From NCBI GenBank assembly GCA_016195025.1, contig JACQAL010000018.1, forward strand, positions 1-64,000: DNA of 64,000 nt, in the 5' to 3' direction. Origin of the DNA: Bacteroidota bacterium (GTDB lineage: Bacteria; Bacteroidota; Bacteroidia; Palsa-948). The translations under genes were made by a program, and so were the position numbers. Below are positions 23,590 to 32,490 of this stretch, one piece after another. Below the pieces are notes generated by a model that ran no database searches, was not told where the DNA came from, and worked only from the letters and a program-made list of their open reading frames with translations. Every line of letters begins with the position of its first letter. The first letter of the stretch is position 1.

Positions 23590-23716
23590 TTTACGAATCT
23601 CTACCAATATACTAATTAACAGCTCATTCACTTTTTGCCAAGAGAAATTGAGTTTCATTAGTACATTTGCTTCATCCCGATTCATCGGGACGTACCAATT
23701 AGTATTTTAGTAGGCC
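23590..23716. repeat. Intergenic inverted-repeat element, copy C
   Basis: TCTACCAATATACTAATTAA near the left end and GTACCAATTAGTATTTTAGTAG at the right end resemble the arms of copies A and B at 12-13 kb. The interior holds a TACATTTG -7 box (23662-23669, plus strand) and a perfect hairpin TCCCGAT-tc-ATCGGGA (23675-23690). It lies between the divergent purH and permease genes. Confidence 0.5.
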
Positions 23717-24961
23717 ATGTTATTCTTTACATTATTCAAAGAAAGTTTTCTTTTTGCCATTCAGGCGCTGGTGACAAATAAACTCCGGAGTTTTCTTTCG
23801 CTGCTTGGAATTACCATAGGAATTTTCGCCATCATTTCTGTTTTCACGATGACGGATTCGTTAGAGAAAAAACTTCGCGACAGCGTGAAATCGCTTGGCG
23901 ATAATGTAATTTATATTCAGAAGTGGCCGTGGACTTTCGGTCCCGATTATCCCTGGTGGAAATATATTAATCGCCCGGTGCCAAACATTTCCGAACTCGA
24001 ATCAGTGAAACGTGCGAGCGCGAAGGGCGATGCGTTTGCATTTGTGGTGAGCGCGAAAACCACCGCGAAATATAAAAACAGCAGCGTGGAAAATTCAGAT
24101 GCACTTTGTGTTTCACATGAGTATAATCAAATCCGCTCGTTCGAAGTTGTGAGCGGAAGATATTTTTCTGAGAGCGAATCTTCGAGCGGAAGGCCGGTTT
24201 GCGTAATTGGAAACACTATTAAGGAAGGACTTTTTGAAAACGAAGACCCGATTGGAAAACAAATTAAAGTTCGCGACAGCAAACTCACGGTGATTGGCGT
24301 TTTGAAAAAAGAAGGCGAGAGCATGATTGGAAGCAACATTGACACGCACATTCTTGTGCCGATAAATTTTGCGCGCAACATAGTGGATTTACGCAGTGAT
24401 AGGTTTGACCCGGTAATCATGGTGCGCGCGAAGCCGGGAATTCCAAATGATGAATTAATTGACGAACTCACCGGAATTATGCGCGCCATCCGTAAACTGA
24501 AACCGATTGCCGAAGATGATTTCGCCTTGAATCAAACTTCCATGCTTTCTAACAGGATTGGCGATTTATTTTCTGTAGTCGGAATTGCCGGATGGATTAT
24601 TGGTGGATTTTCAATTCTCGTAGGAGGATTCGGAATTGCGAACATTATGTTTGTATCGGTGAGAGAAAGAACAAATCTTATCGGTATACAAAAATCACTT
24701 GGAGCAAAAAATTATTTTGTATTGCTGCAATTTCTGGCAGAGGCGGTGGTGCTTTCTATCATGGGTGGATTAATCGGACTTTTTTTTATTTACATCGGAA
24801 CTTTTATTGTGGAAAAATTAATGGAGATGGAAGTAAACTTAACGCAGTCGAATATAATTCTCGGCTTAACAATCTCCGCTTTGATAGGAGTTGTATCAGG
24901 ATTTGTTCCTGCGTACAACGCTTCGCAGTTGGATCCGGTGGAAGCAATACGTTCAAACTAA
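23717..24961 (+). CDS. ABC transporter permease, MacB/FtsX type
   Basis: A 414-residue inner-membrane protein: an N-terminal membrane helix (about 20-45, KLRSFLSLLGITIGIFAIISV); a large periplasmic MacB-PCD-like domain (about 50-275, with LGDNVIYIQKWPW, VVSGRYFSESE and IGKQIKVRDSKLTVIGV); and a C-terminal FtsX domain with three helices (GGFGIANIMFVSVRERTNLIGIQKSLGAK, then FVPAYNASQLDPVEAIR). Such permeases work with a cytoplasmic ATPase and export macrolides or lipopeptides, or act in lipoprotein or signal transfer. No ATPase gene is adjacent. The substrate is unknown. Confidence 0.88.
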   Translation: MLFFTLFKESFLFAIQALVTNKLRSFLSLLGITIGIFAIISVFTMTDSLEKKLRDSVKSLGDNVIYIQKWPWTFGPDYPWWKYINRPVPNISELESVKRASAKGDAFAFVVSAKTTAKYKNSSVENSDALCVSHEYNQIRSFEVVSGRYFSESESSSGRPVCVIGNTIKEGLFENEDPIGKQIKVRDSKLTVIGVLKKEGESMIGSNIDTHILVPINFARNIVDLRSDRFDPVIMVRAKPGIPNDELIDELTGIMRAIRKLKPIAEDDFALNQTSMLSNRIGDLFSVVGIAGWIIGGFSILVGGFGIANIMFVSVRERTNLIGIQKSLGAKNYFVLLQFLAEAVVLSIMGGLIGLFFIYIGTFIVEKLMEMEVNLTQSNIILGLTISALIGVVSGFVPAYNASQLDPVEAIRSN

Positions 24962-24962
24962 A

Positions 24963-25304
24963 ATGGAAGCGATTAGAAAAAGACCAGTCATTCTCACTAT
25001 CATCTGCATTCTCGGAATTCTCTGGAGTTTGCTGAATTTTATTTTTGTTTTTTCTCCATTCATCCGAAAAATTTCTGAAATGGCGCCTGCGATTTATGGA
25101 ATCATTGTAGCGGTTCAATTTATTTCTTTCATCGGAACCTGGCACATGAAACGCTGGGGAGTACATCTTTTCATTGCGGCATTCTTCGCCAAAATAATTT
25201 TCTCCATTATGATTGACGATGTGAGTTATGTGGGAATTGTTTTCTCTGTTGCGTTTACAGTTTTCTTTTTGATTTTTTATAAGAGGATGGATGAGGAACT
25301 TTAA
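24963..25304 (+). CDS. Small four-helix membrane protein, unknown
   Basis: A 113-residue protein. I start it at 24963, one base after the permease stop, giving MEAIRKRPVILTIICILGIL; a longer frame would overlap the permease in another frame. It has four hydrophobic helices (about 9-29, 40-62, 65-82, 88-106) with a conserved-looking GTWHMKRWGV loop, resembling small Bacteroidota DoxX-like or DUF-type membrane proteins. The function is unknown. Tight spacing suggests co-expression with the permease. It overlaps the 3' end of the convergent mfd by 4 bp. Confidence 0.7.
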   Translation: MEAIRKRPVILTIICILGILWSLLNFIFVFSPFIRKISEMAPAIYGIIVAVQFISFIGTWHMKRWGVHLFIAAFFAKIIFSIMIDDVSYVGIVFSVAFTVFFLIFYKRMDEEL

Positions 25305-28300
25305 GATTTTATTTTTCTGAATATTTCCATTGCGCTTCCAATATTTTTTATTCCTTCAATCACGAGCGATAATTTTTCTTCTCCTTGTTTCATGGAACAA
25401 ATTTTAGAATTGCTTTGAACAAAATTCAGAATTTTAGAAAATATTTCGCTCTGGTAAAATGGAGATTTCTGATTCGCAACGAAATTACCTATAAGTTTTC
25501 CATTCTTCAGAATTAATTTTTCAAAGCCAAGTTCCATTGCCAGCCAGCGCAGGCGCACAATGTTGATGAGTTGCTTCGTCTGTTCAGGAACTTCTCCGAA
25601 GCGGTCAATCAATTGCTTTTCAAAATTCATTAAATCATTTTCGGTTTTGCTGTTATCCAATTGCTGATAAAGCGAAACACGCTCCGCAATGTTTTCAACG
25701 TACTCATCAGGAATTAAAATGGAAAGGTCGGTTTCGATTTGGCAATCTCTTATAAATGGTTGATGGTTGATGGTTGATGGTTGATGGTTTTTTCCATCAT
25801 CCATCATACCTCGTCCATCGAACATTTCATCTTTCAATTCAGCCATCGCCTCATCCAAAATTTTCTGGTACATCTCATAGCCGATTTCAGTAATGAATCC
25901 GCTTTGCTCTGCGCCTAATAAATTTCCTGCTCCGCGAATATCCAAATCACGCATAGCGACATTGAAGCCGCTTCCCAAATCAGAAAATTCCTCGATGGCG
26001 CGCAATCTTTTTTTTGCTTCGTTGGTTAAAGTTGAAAATGGTGGTGTGAGCAAATAGCAAAATGCTTTTTTGTTTGAACGGCCAACTCTTCCGCGCAGTT
26101 GATACAAATCACTTAAGCCGTAATTCTGCGCGTCATTAATGATAATTGTATTCGCATTCGGAATATCAAGACCGGATTCAATAATCGTTGTGCAAACCAA
26201 TACATCATATTCTCCTTCGATAAAACTCATCATAGATTTTTCCAGCGCTTCACCTTTTAATTGCCCATGCGCGACAAGAATTTTCGCTTTCGGACAAAGC
26301 CGTTGAATCATTTCTGCAAATCTTCCTATGGTTTGCACGCGATTGTGGACGAAAAATATTTGTCCGCCACGCTGAATTTCATAGTCAATTGCTTCCTTAA
26401 TAATTTTTTCGTTGAACTGCTGAACTTCCGTTTGAACGTGATAGCGATTCGGTGGCGGAGTATTAATGACAGACATATCGCGCGCACCCATCATAGAAAA
26501 TTGCAGCGTGCGCGGAATGGGAGTTGCGGTGAGCGTGAGAGTATCCACATTTGCTTTCAGAAGTTTCAATTTATCTTTTGCGCCAACGCCAAATTTTTGT
26601 TCTTCATCCACAACTAGCAAGCCGAGGTCTTTGAACTTTACATCTTTTCCCAGCAAGCGATGTGTGCCGATGATAATATCTGTTTTTCCTTCGGAAAGTT
26701 TTTTCAAAGATTCTTTTTGGTCTTTTGTTGATTTGAAACGGTTGATGTAATCTACGTTCACCGGCAATCCTTTCATCCGTTCAGAAAAAGTTTTGTAATG
26801 CTGAAGTGCGAGAATAGTTGTGGGAACTAAAATTGCAGTTTGCTTGCTATCGCATGCAGCTTTGAACGAAGCGCGAATGGCAACTTCCGTTTTTCCGAAA
26901 CCAACATCTCCGCAAACCAATCTGTCCATAGGAGATTCATTTTCCATATCGCGCTTCACATCGTTGGTGGATTTCAATTGGTCGGGTGTATCTTCATAGA
27001 TAAAACTTGCTTCGAGTTCGTTCTGCAAATAATTATCTGGAGAAAAAGCAAAACCTTTTTTTGATTTTCGCTCCGCATAAAGTTTTACCAAATCGAAAGC
27101 AAGCTCTTTGATTTTTCTTTTTGTTCTGTTCTTTAAACTCGTCCACGTATTCGAGCCGAGTTTATCTAATTTCGGAACTTCACTTTCTTTTCCTCCATAC
27201 CGCGCAATCTGGTGAAGCGAATGAATGCTTATATATAAGGTATCGTTATCCTTGTACACAAGGCGAATTGCTTCCTGTTCTTTTCCGCCAACCAGAATTT
27301 TTTCCAGCCCGCCAAACCGCCCGATTCCGTAATCAATGTGCGTGACAAAATCTCCCGGCTGAAGCAACTTCAGCATTTTCAGCGTGAGCGCTTCGCTTTT
27401 TTTATAGCCGGAACTTTTTATTTTATATCGGTGATAACGCCCGAAAATCTGATGGTCGGTGTAGCAGGAAATTTTTTTATCGTGGTCAATGAACCCTTCG
27501 TGCAGTCCGCCTAAATTTTCTGTGAAAGGAAGTTCTTTTATTTCGCTCGCCTTCGAAGGAAAAATACTTTCATAAATTTCCCGAAGGCGTTCCATCTGTT
27601 TTGCATTATCAAACAGAATGAGATTTGAATAACCGTCTGACTTTTGTTTTTTGAGATTTTCAAAAAGCAAATCAAAGTTTTTATTGAAAGTTGGCTGTGG
27701 AGAAAAAGAAAAGTTGGCAGAAGCAGTTGCAGTTGTCAGTGAAGAGCCAGAAAATTCAACTACAGGAACTTTTTCAAATTCTTTTTTTATTTCTTCAGCA
27801 GAAAGAAAAACATTTTTTTCTCCTGAAATATTTTTTAATCCTTCTTCAATCGAATGAATTGTATTTTGAATATTGTCAATCCATAAATACAAATCATTTT
27901 TTGATTCAAGAATATAATCTATAAGTGAAGTTGACCTCCCCTCTGCTAATTTTTCCTGTATGTTTGGTAGAATAGAAGCGCGTTCTAAATTTTGAAGTGA
28001 AAGTTGATTTGAAATGTCAAATGTTCGGATGGATTCAATTTCATCACCTGAAAGTTCAATGCGGAACGGCTCATTGTTTGCAAAAGAAAAAATATCCACA
28101 ATTCCCCCGCGAACGGAAAATTGTCCGGGCTCAACAACATAATCGCTTCGTTCAAATCCATATTCATTCAGCAAATCAGTTAAGAATGATAAAGAAATTT
28201 TTTCTCCTTTAATAATATCAATCGAATTTTTTTCCAAATGTTCTCTTGAAATTACTTTTTCGGCAATTGCCTCTGAATAGGAAACAATAATTAAAGATTC

Positions 28301-28666
28301 ATTGGTGCGAATCGCATTCAAAATTTCTGCACGCAGTTGAATGGAAGAAGTATCTTGTTCTTCAGCGCTGAATTTTTTTTTGAAAGAAGAGGGGAAAAAT
28401 AAAGTTGGTCGGGATTTCAAATCCCGACCAGCGAATGATTCCAAATCGTTTAGTAAATAAGCCGCTTCTTCTTTATCCTGTAGAATTACAAAATGAACTC
28501 CGGATTTATTTTCTGCAACTGCACGAATAATTAATGAAAGCGAAGAGCCGGCAATGTCTTTTGCCGAAACATTTTTTTTCTCTTCTAAAAATTTTGAAAT
28601 AGACAACACCCTTTCATCTCCGAAATAATTTTTCAGAACGAATGAAAGATTCAATGCAGGTTCCAC
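25301..28666 (-). CDS. mfd: Transcription-repair coupling factor Mfd
   Basis: A 1121-residue DNA translocase that removes stalled RNA polymerase and recruits UvrA to lesions. Order: a UvrB-like N-terminal module; an RNA-polymerase interaction domain (PGDFVTHIDYGIGRFGGLEKI, about 440-460); an SF2 motor with Walker A GDVGFGKTEVA and the DEEQ box (VVDEEQKFG); motif VI-type QLRGRVGRS; and the TRCF C-terminal domain. It carries two segments translated from repeats: AGRDLKSRPT near residue 80 (palindrome 28406-28430) and a low-complexity MDDGKNHQPSTINHQP stretch about 160 residues from the C-terminus (7-bp array 25756-25807). Both lie outside the motor motifs, so activity is probably retained. Confidence 0.96.
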   Translation of the reverse strand: MEPALNLSFVLKNYFGDERVLSISKFLEEKKNVSAKDIAGSSLSLIIRAVAENKSGVHFVILQDKEEAAYLLNDLESFAGRDLKSRPTLFFPSSFKKKFSAEEQDTSSIQLRAEILNAIRTNESLIIVSYSEAIAEKVISREHLEKNSIDIIKGEKISLSFLTDLLNEYGFERSDYVVEPGQFSVRGGIVDIFSFANNEPFRIELSGDEIESIRTFDISNQLSLQNLERASILPNIQEKLAEGRSTSLIDYILESKNDLYLWIDNIQNTIHSIEEGLKNISGEKNVFLSAEEIKKEFEKVPVVEFSGSSLTTATASANFSFSPQPTFNKNFDLLFENLKKQKSDGYSNLILFDNAKQMERLREIYESIFPSKASEIKELPFTENLGGLHEGFIDHDKKISCYTDHQIFGRYHRYKIKSSGYKKSEALTLKMLKLLQPGDFVTHIDYGIGRFGGLEKILVGGKEQEAIRLVYKDNDTLYISIHSLHQIARYGGKESEVPKLDKLGSNTWTSLKNRTKRKIKELAFDLVKLYAERKSKKGFAFSPDNYLQNELEASFIYEDTPDQLKSTNDVKRDMENESPMDRLVCGDVGFGKTEVAIRASFKAACDSKQTAILVPTTILALQHYKTFSERMKGLPVNVDYINRFKSTKDQKESLKKLSEGKTDIIIGTHRLLGKDVKFKDLGLLVVDEEQKFGVGAKDKLKLLKANVDTLTLTATPIPRTLQFSMMGARDMSVINTPPPNRYHVQTEVQQFNEKIIKEAIDYEIQRGGQIFFVHNRVQTIGRFAEMIQRLCPKAKILVAHGQLKGEALEKSMMSFIEGEYDVLVCTTIIESGLDIPNANTIIINDAQNYGLSDLYQLRGRVGRSNKKAFCYLLTPPFSTLTNEAKKRLRAIEEFSDLGSGFNVAMRDLDIRGAGNLLGAEQSGFITEIGYEMYQKILDEAMAELKDEMFDGRGMMDDGKNHQPSTINHQPFIRDCQIETDLSILIPDEYVENIAERVSLYQQLDNSKTENDLMNFEKQLIDRFGEVPEQTKQLINIVRLRWLAMELGFEKLILKNGKLIGNFVANQKSPFYQSEIFSKILNFVQSNSKICSMKQGEEKLSLVIEGIKNIGSAMEIFRKIKS
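25756..25807 (-). repeat. 7-bp tandem array inside mfd
   Basis: On the plus strand there are four copies of ATGGTTG and one ATGGTTT (25756-25790), then two copies of CCATCAT (25794-25807). The two halves are partly complementary and can form a hairpin. It is translated in Mfd as KNHQPSTINHQP. Confidence 0.8.
28406..28430. repeat. Perfect 12-bp palindrome inside mfd
   Basis: TGGTCGGGATTT and AAATCCCGACCA are exact inverted arms separated by one base. On the minus strand it is read as AGRDLKSRPT in the N-terminal domain of Mfd. Confidence 0.8.
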
Positions 28667-28668
28667 AA

Positions 28669-30795
28669 TTATTGTCCGCTCAACTTTCTTACTTTATCGC
28701 GATACTCTTCCGCCTTATCTTTGTTTCCAAGCAACTCATACGTCACTGCCAAATTTCCGAGTGCCTGCGCATTGTTCGGATAAAGCGCGACAACTTTATT
28801 CAGCACCTCAATATTTTTTTTGTAATCTTTCAGCATTCCGTAACAGTTGGAAAGATTTACCATCGCATCAATAAAAGTTGGATTCAGTTCAACAGATTTT
28901 TCAAGCGAGCGCGCAGCATTTACATAATCGCCTTTCGAAGCGTAATCTGTCCCGAGTTTATAATAAAAACCGTAATCACGTTTTGATTCGGGAGTTGACC
29001 GGATAAGTGAATCTAAATTTGTAGAAGAAGGAAACATCCGCACATCCAGTCCGTATTTTTTTTTGTGCGAATCGCGGTTGCGGACTCCGTCCTGAAAAAA
29101 AGGATTCGCATCCACCGCTTTGTTATAATAGTAAGAAGCGTAATCCTGTTTGCCAAGTCCTTCATATAAAATTCCAAGATTGTTATAGGAGATTGCATAG
29201 CCGGGAGCTTCCTGAATGGCGCGCGTGTAATAAAAAATGGCCGAGTCGTTATTGATTTTTACAGTTTGATATGCAACTCCCAATTTAAAAAACGCATCAC
29301 CGAAATGCGGATTTATCTGCAACGCTATTTTTAATTGCTCAACACCTAGCTCAAACAATTCTGATTTTTTCTTTTCGTCCTTTTCTGCAATACCTTTGTT
29401 AATTATTTCACTTCCGTAATGTCTTCGCACCTGGCAGGAGTTAGGAGAAGAATTTACATCTGTAGAAAATAATGTCATGTTATCCTTCCACACAGGATTT
29501 CGCGTAATAGTTTTGAAAGAATACAAAATAAAAATTATGCCAGCGGGAAGAATGAGTTTGAATTCTTTTGCGAGCGAATCAATTTTTAATTCCTGCGAAT
29601 GAATATTTACTTTGGAAAATTTTACCAGCAGAAATGTGATTGCAATGCTGAAGCCAAGTGATGGTGCATATAAAAATCTTTCCGCCAGAATTCCACCGCG
29701 AAGAAAAACAAATGCAAGTGCGGGAGCAAGCGTTACGCAGAAAATTAAAACTCCGAAAGCAAGCGTTGATTTTTTCAGAAGTCCTTTAAAACTGAAATAT
29801 GCCAATGCAGCCGCTACGAGAAATCCAAATAAAACAAGCGGAGAACCAAATCCTCCTGCGGGAATTTGGTTATAAGAATAATCATACGTAAGCGGATGAG
29901 GAAAAATAATTAAGCGAATGCAATGCAGGAAAATTAAAAACGTGCTCGGAAGTTTTGTTCCCGCTTCTGTGTAAGGATAATTCACAATGTCTTTTGGAAT
30001 TTGTCCGGTAACTGTTCCGAGCACTCCGTATTTATGCATTTGAAAAATTAAAATCATCAGTGCGAAAGGAATCGTTTTCAGCAGCGCTTGTTTTATGGAA
30101 ATGTTATAGGAGAAAAATAACATCAGCGGAACAATGAGTAAGCCGGTCATGGCAGATTCTTTGGAGAGAAGAGCGAGATAAAAGAAAATGCAGGAGATGA
30201 AAACAAATCTGAAATTTGTTTTCTGTTCTCTGTGCGCCAGCAACAGAAGAAAAGCTGCGATAATTAAATTCAGAAATGCCAGAATCTCATCTCGGCTTTT
30301 GATATTTGCGACTACTTCCGTGTGAATGGGATGGGCTATAAATAATAAAGCGATGATAAAAGAAAATACAGGATGAAAATTTCTAAAGAGATTCATCAGA
30401 AGCATGCAAAGAAAAAACCCGGTGAGCGAATAAAGGATTACATTTCCCAAATGACTTATGTGAGGATTTTTCGGGAAGAATTGATTTTCTATAGCGAAAG
30501 TTATCATGGAGAGCGGACGGTAGTAACCAAGATTTACATTATCGAAATGCCACATGCCCACGCTGAGAATTTTCGGAATGCCGCTGATGCCTTCCATCAC
30601 ATATTCATTGCCGGTGATGGCGCCAACATCATCGAGCACGTAATCATGCTTCACCGTGTTCACATATAAACAAAACCCAATCACAGCGCAAATCACCGCA
30701 AGCCAACTATTCGGCTTGAATGTATGGCGCAAAGCAGGTTGGAGTTTTGCTTTCTCTTTTGATGAATTATTTTTTATTTGTTTCTTTTTCGACAT
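28669..30795 (-). CDS. TMTC-like membrane protein with TPR repeats
   Basis: A 708-residue protein: a basic N-terminus, about ten membrane segments (residues 33-430), then a soluble TPR region (about 450-705, units such as AFFKLGVAYQ, AISYNNLGILYEGLGK, AINLSNCYGML-like). The early HDYVLDDVGAITGN and the loop HPIHTEVVANIKSRDEIL match TMTC-type GT-C proteins; animal TMTCs are O-mannosyltransferases that use a dolichol-phosphate sugar. The acidic pair in LDD is the expected catalytic site. A sugar-transfer role in the envelope is inference. It ends 2 nt before the mfd start on the same strand. Confidence 0.75.
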   Translation of the reverse strand: MSKKKQIKNNSSKEKAKLQPALRHTFKPNSWLAVICAVIGFCLYVNTVKHDYVLDDVGAITGNEYVMEGISGIPKILSVGMWHFDNVNLGYYRPLSMITFAIENQFFPKNPHISHLGNVILYSLTGFFLCMLLMNLFRNFHPVFSFIIALLFIAHPIHTEVVANIKSRDEILAFLNLIIAAFLLLLAHREQKTNFRFVFISCIFFYLALLSKESAMTGLLIVPLMLFFSYNISIKQALLKTIPFALMILIFQMHKYGVLGTVTGQIPKDIVNYPYTEAGTKLPSTFLIFLHCIRLIIFPHPLTYDYSYNQIPAGGFGSPLVLFGFLVAAALAYFSFKGLLKKSTLAFGVLIFCVTLAPALAFVFLRGGILAERFLYAPSLGFSIAITFLLVKFSKVNIHSQELKIDSLAKEFKLILPAGIIFILYSFKTITRNPVWKDNMTLFSTDVNSSPNSCQVRRHYGSEIINKGIAEKDEKKKSELFELGVEQLKIALQINPHFGDAFFKLGVAYQTVKINNDSAIFYYTRAIQEAPGYAISYNNLGILYEGLGKQDYASYYYNKAVDANPFFQDGVRNRDSHKKKYGLDVRMFPSSTNLDSLIRSTPESKRDYGFYYKLGTDYASKGDYVNAARSLEKSVELNPTFIDAMVNLSNCYGMLKDYKKNIEVLNKVVALYPNNAQALGNLAVTYELLGNKDKAEEYRDKVRKLSGQ

Positions 30796-30847
30796 AAAAA
30801 CAAACGAAACACGAATGCGTACGAATTTACGAATTACCTTATATGTT

Positions 30848-30855
30848 TATCTTTG
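30848..30855 (+). promoter_or_regulatory. -7 promoter box before the PafA-like gene
   Basis: TATCTTTG, nine bases before the ATG at 30865. The predicted 5' leader would be only a few bases. Upstream lie degenerate ACGAATT repeats (30806-30836). Confidence 0.5.
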
Positions 30856-30864
30856 CATTACAAA

Positions 30865-32490
30865 ATGAAAAAGTTATTTATTTTTTTACTTTTCACTTTT
30901 CACTTTTCACTTTTCACTTATTCCCAGCCGAAACTTGTGGTGGGAATTGTTGTTGACCAGATGCGCTACGATTATCTTGAAAAGTATTGGAACAAATTTG
31001 GAAATGACGGCTTTAAAAAATTAGTGAATGAAGGATTCAACTGCAAGAATACGAATTACAATTATGTTCCCACCTTCACCGGTCCCGGTCATGCTTCCAT
31101 TTTTACAGGCGCAACTCCAAGCGTTCACGGAATTGTTTCCAATCAATGGTTCAACCGCGAAACAAGAAAACCTGTTTACTGCGTTTATGACATGTATGTG
31201 AGCGGAGCAGGAGCATCTTCTGAATCTGCAAAAATGTCTCCGCAGAATTTACTTGCTCCTACAGTTGGCGAAGAATTAAAAAAAGAAAACAGCACATCAA
31301 AAGTTATTGGCATTGCGTTAAAAGACCGCGCAGCCATTCTTCCTGCCGGGCATAATCCCACTGCGGCTTACTGGTACGAAGACGGAAATTTTATTTCGAG
31401 CACGTATTATATGAAAGAACTTCCCAAATGGGTTTCTGATTTCAATAAGAAGGAATTGGCGCGCAACTATTTATCGCAGTCATGGTCAACCATTCTCCCT
31501 ATAGAGAAATATACCGAGAGCGATGCAGATGATTGCGATTGCGAACAACCGTTCAAAGGAAAAGAAAAAACAATTTTTCCCTATGATTTGCAGGTGTTGA
31601 TGAAAGATAACGGAGGTATGGCGCTTATCCGTTCAACTCCTTTTGGAAATTCACTTACAAAAGATTTTGCAATTGAAACTATTTACGATGAAAATCTCGG
31701 CAAGGGAAAAGAAACTGATTTTCTTTCCGTGAGTTTTTCTTCCACTGATTACATCGGGCACCAGTTTGGACCGCAAAGCGTGGAGTTGGAAGATTGCTAC
31801 ATCCGCTTGGATAAAGATTTGGCGGAACTTTTAAAATTCATTGATGAATCGGTGGGAAAAAATAATGTACTTGTTTTTCTTACTGCCGACCATGGCGCAG
31901 GAGAATCGGTTCCATGCCTGAAGAAAAAAAATATTCCATCGGGAGTGATTGATGAAAAAACGGTTGCCGATTCGGTAAAAAAATTTCTTTTCAGAGTTTA
32001 TAACGATTCGCTTTTAACAGGAGTTTCTGATTTTGATATTTATCTTGACCGGGAAAAAATCAATAAAAAAAATCTCAGTGTTTCAAATGTTGCATACAAA
32101 ACAGCACAGTATTTATCAAAGATGGATGGCATTGCCGATGCGCTTACCGCTAGCACGCTTGAGCAGGAAAATAATTTTTTCACCGATGGCTCGCGAAAAG
32201 ATTCCATTCGTGTGAAAGTGCGCGCAGGATTTTATTCCGACCGCTGCGGAGATGTTATTTTTGTTCTCAAGCCCAACTGGCTCGAAGGGTATCATAAAGG
32301 AACTTCACACGGCACGCCATATATATATGATACGCACGTGCCGCTGCTCTGGTGGGGATATGATGTGAAACCGGGAAATTCTTCCGAGCCAATTATCATA
32401 ACTCAGATTGCTCCAACCGTTTCAAAGTTCCTGAAAATTTCTTCACCGGCAGGATGCCAGGCAAAACCAATTCAATCATTGACAAAATGA
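30865..32490 (+). CDS. PafA-like alkaline phosphatase, exported
   Basis: A 541-residue periplasmic phosphatase or nucleotide pyrophosphatase superfamily member. The start at 30865 begins the signal peptide (LFIFLLFTFHFSLFTYSQ). The mature start VVGIVVDQMRYDYL supplies a metal-binding Asp. YVPTFTGPGHASIFTG holds the Thr nucleophile expected in PafA. STDYIGHQFGP and LTADHGAGE supply further metal ligands, and SHGTPYIYDTHVPLLWWG the last His. PafA-type enzymes hydrolyse phosphate monoesters and are not repressed by phosphate. The signal peptide is encoded by four copies of a 7-bp repeat, so its frame could be unstable. It overlaps the next gene by 4 bp. Confidence 0.85.
   Translation: MKKLFIFLLFTFHFSLFTYSQPKLVVGIVVDQMRYDYLEKYWNKFGNDGFKKLVNEGFNCKNTNYNYVPTFTGPGHASIFTGATPSVHGIVSNQWFNRETRKPVYCVYDMYVSGAGASSESAKMSPQNLLAPTVGEELKKENSTSKVIGIALKDRAAILPAGHNPTAAYWYEDGNFISSTYYMKELPKWVSDFNKKELARNYLSQSWSTILPIEKYTESDADDCDCEQPFKGKEKTIFPYDLQVLMKDNGGMALIRSTPFGNSLTKDFAIETIYDENLGKGKETDFLSVSFSSTDYIGHQFGPQSVELEDCYIRLDKDLAELLKFIDESVGKNNVLVFLTADHGAGESVPCLKKKNIPSGVIDEKTVADSVKKFLFRVYNDSLLTGVSDFDIYLDREKINKKNLSVSNVAYKTAQYLSKMDGIADALTASTLEQENNFFTDGSRKDSIRVKVRAGFYSDRCGDVIFVLKPNWLEGYHKGTSHGTPYIYDTHVPLLWWGYDVKPGNSSEPIIITQIAPTVSKFLKISSPAGCQAKPIQSLTK
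30888..30915 (+). repeat. 7-bp tandem repeat in a signal peptide
   Basis: Four perfect copies of ACTTTTC followed by a partial ACTT, starting eight codons into the PafA-like gene. The units are translated as the FTFHFSLF part of the signal peptide. Confidence 0.85.

Noticed and set aside
23717-25304. Complete ABC exporter operon
   Set aside because: Only a permease and a small membrane protein are present; no ATPase or periplasmic adaptor gene flanks them.
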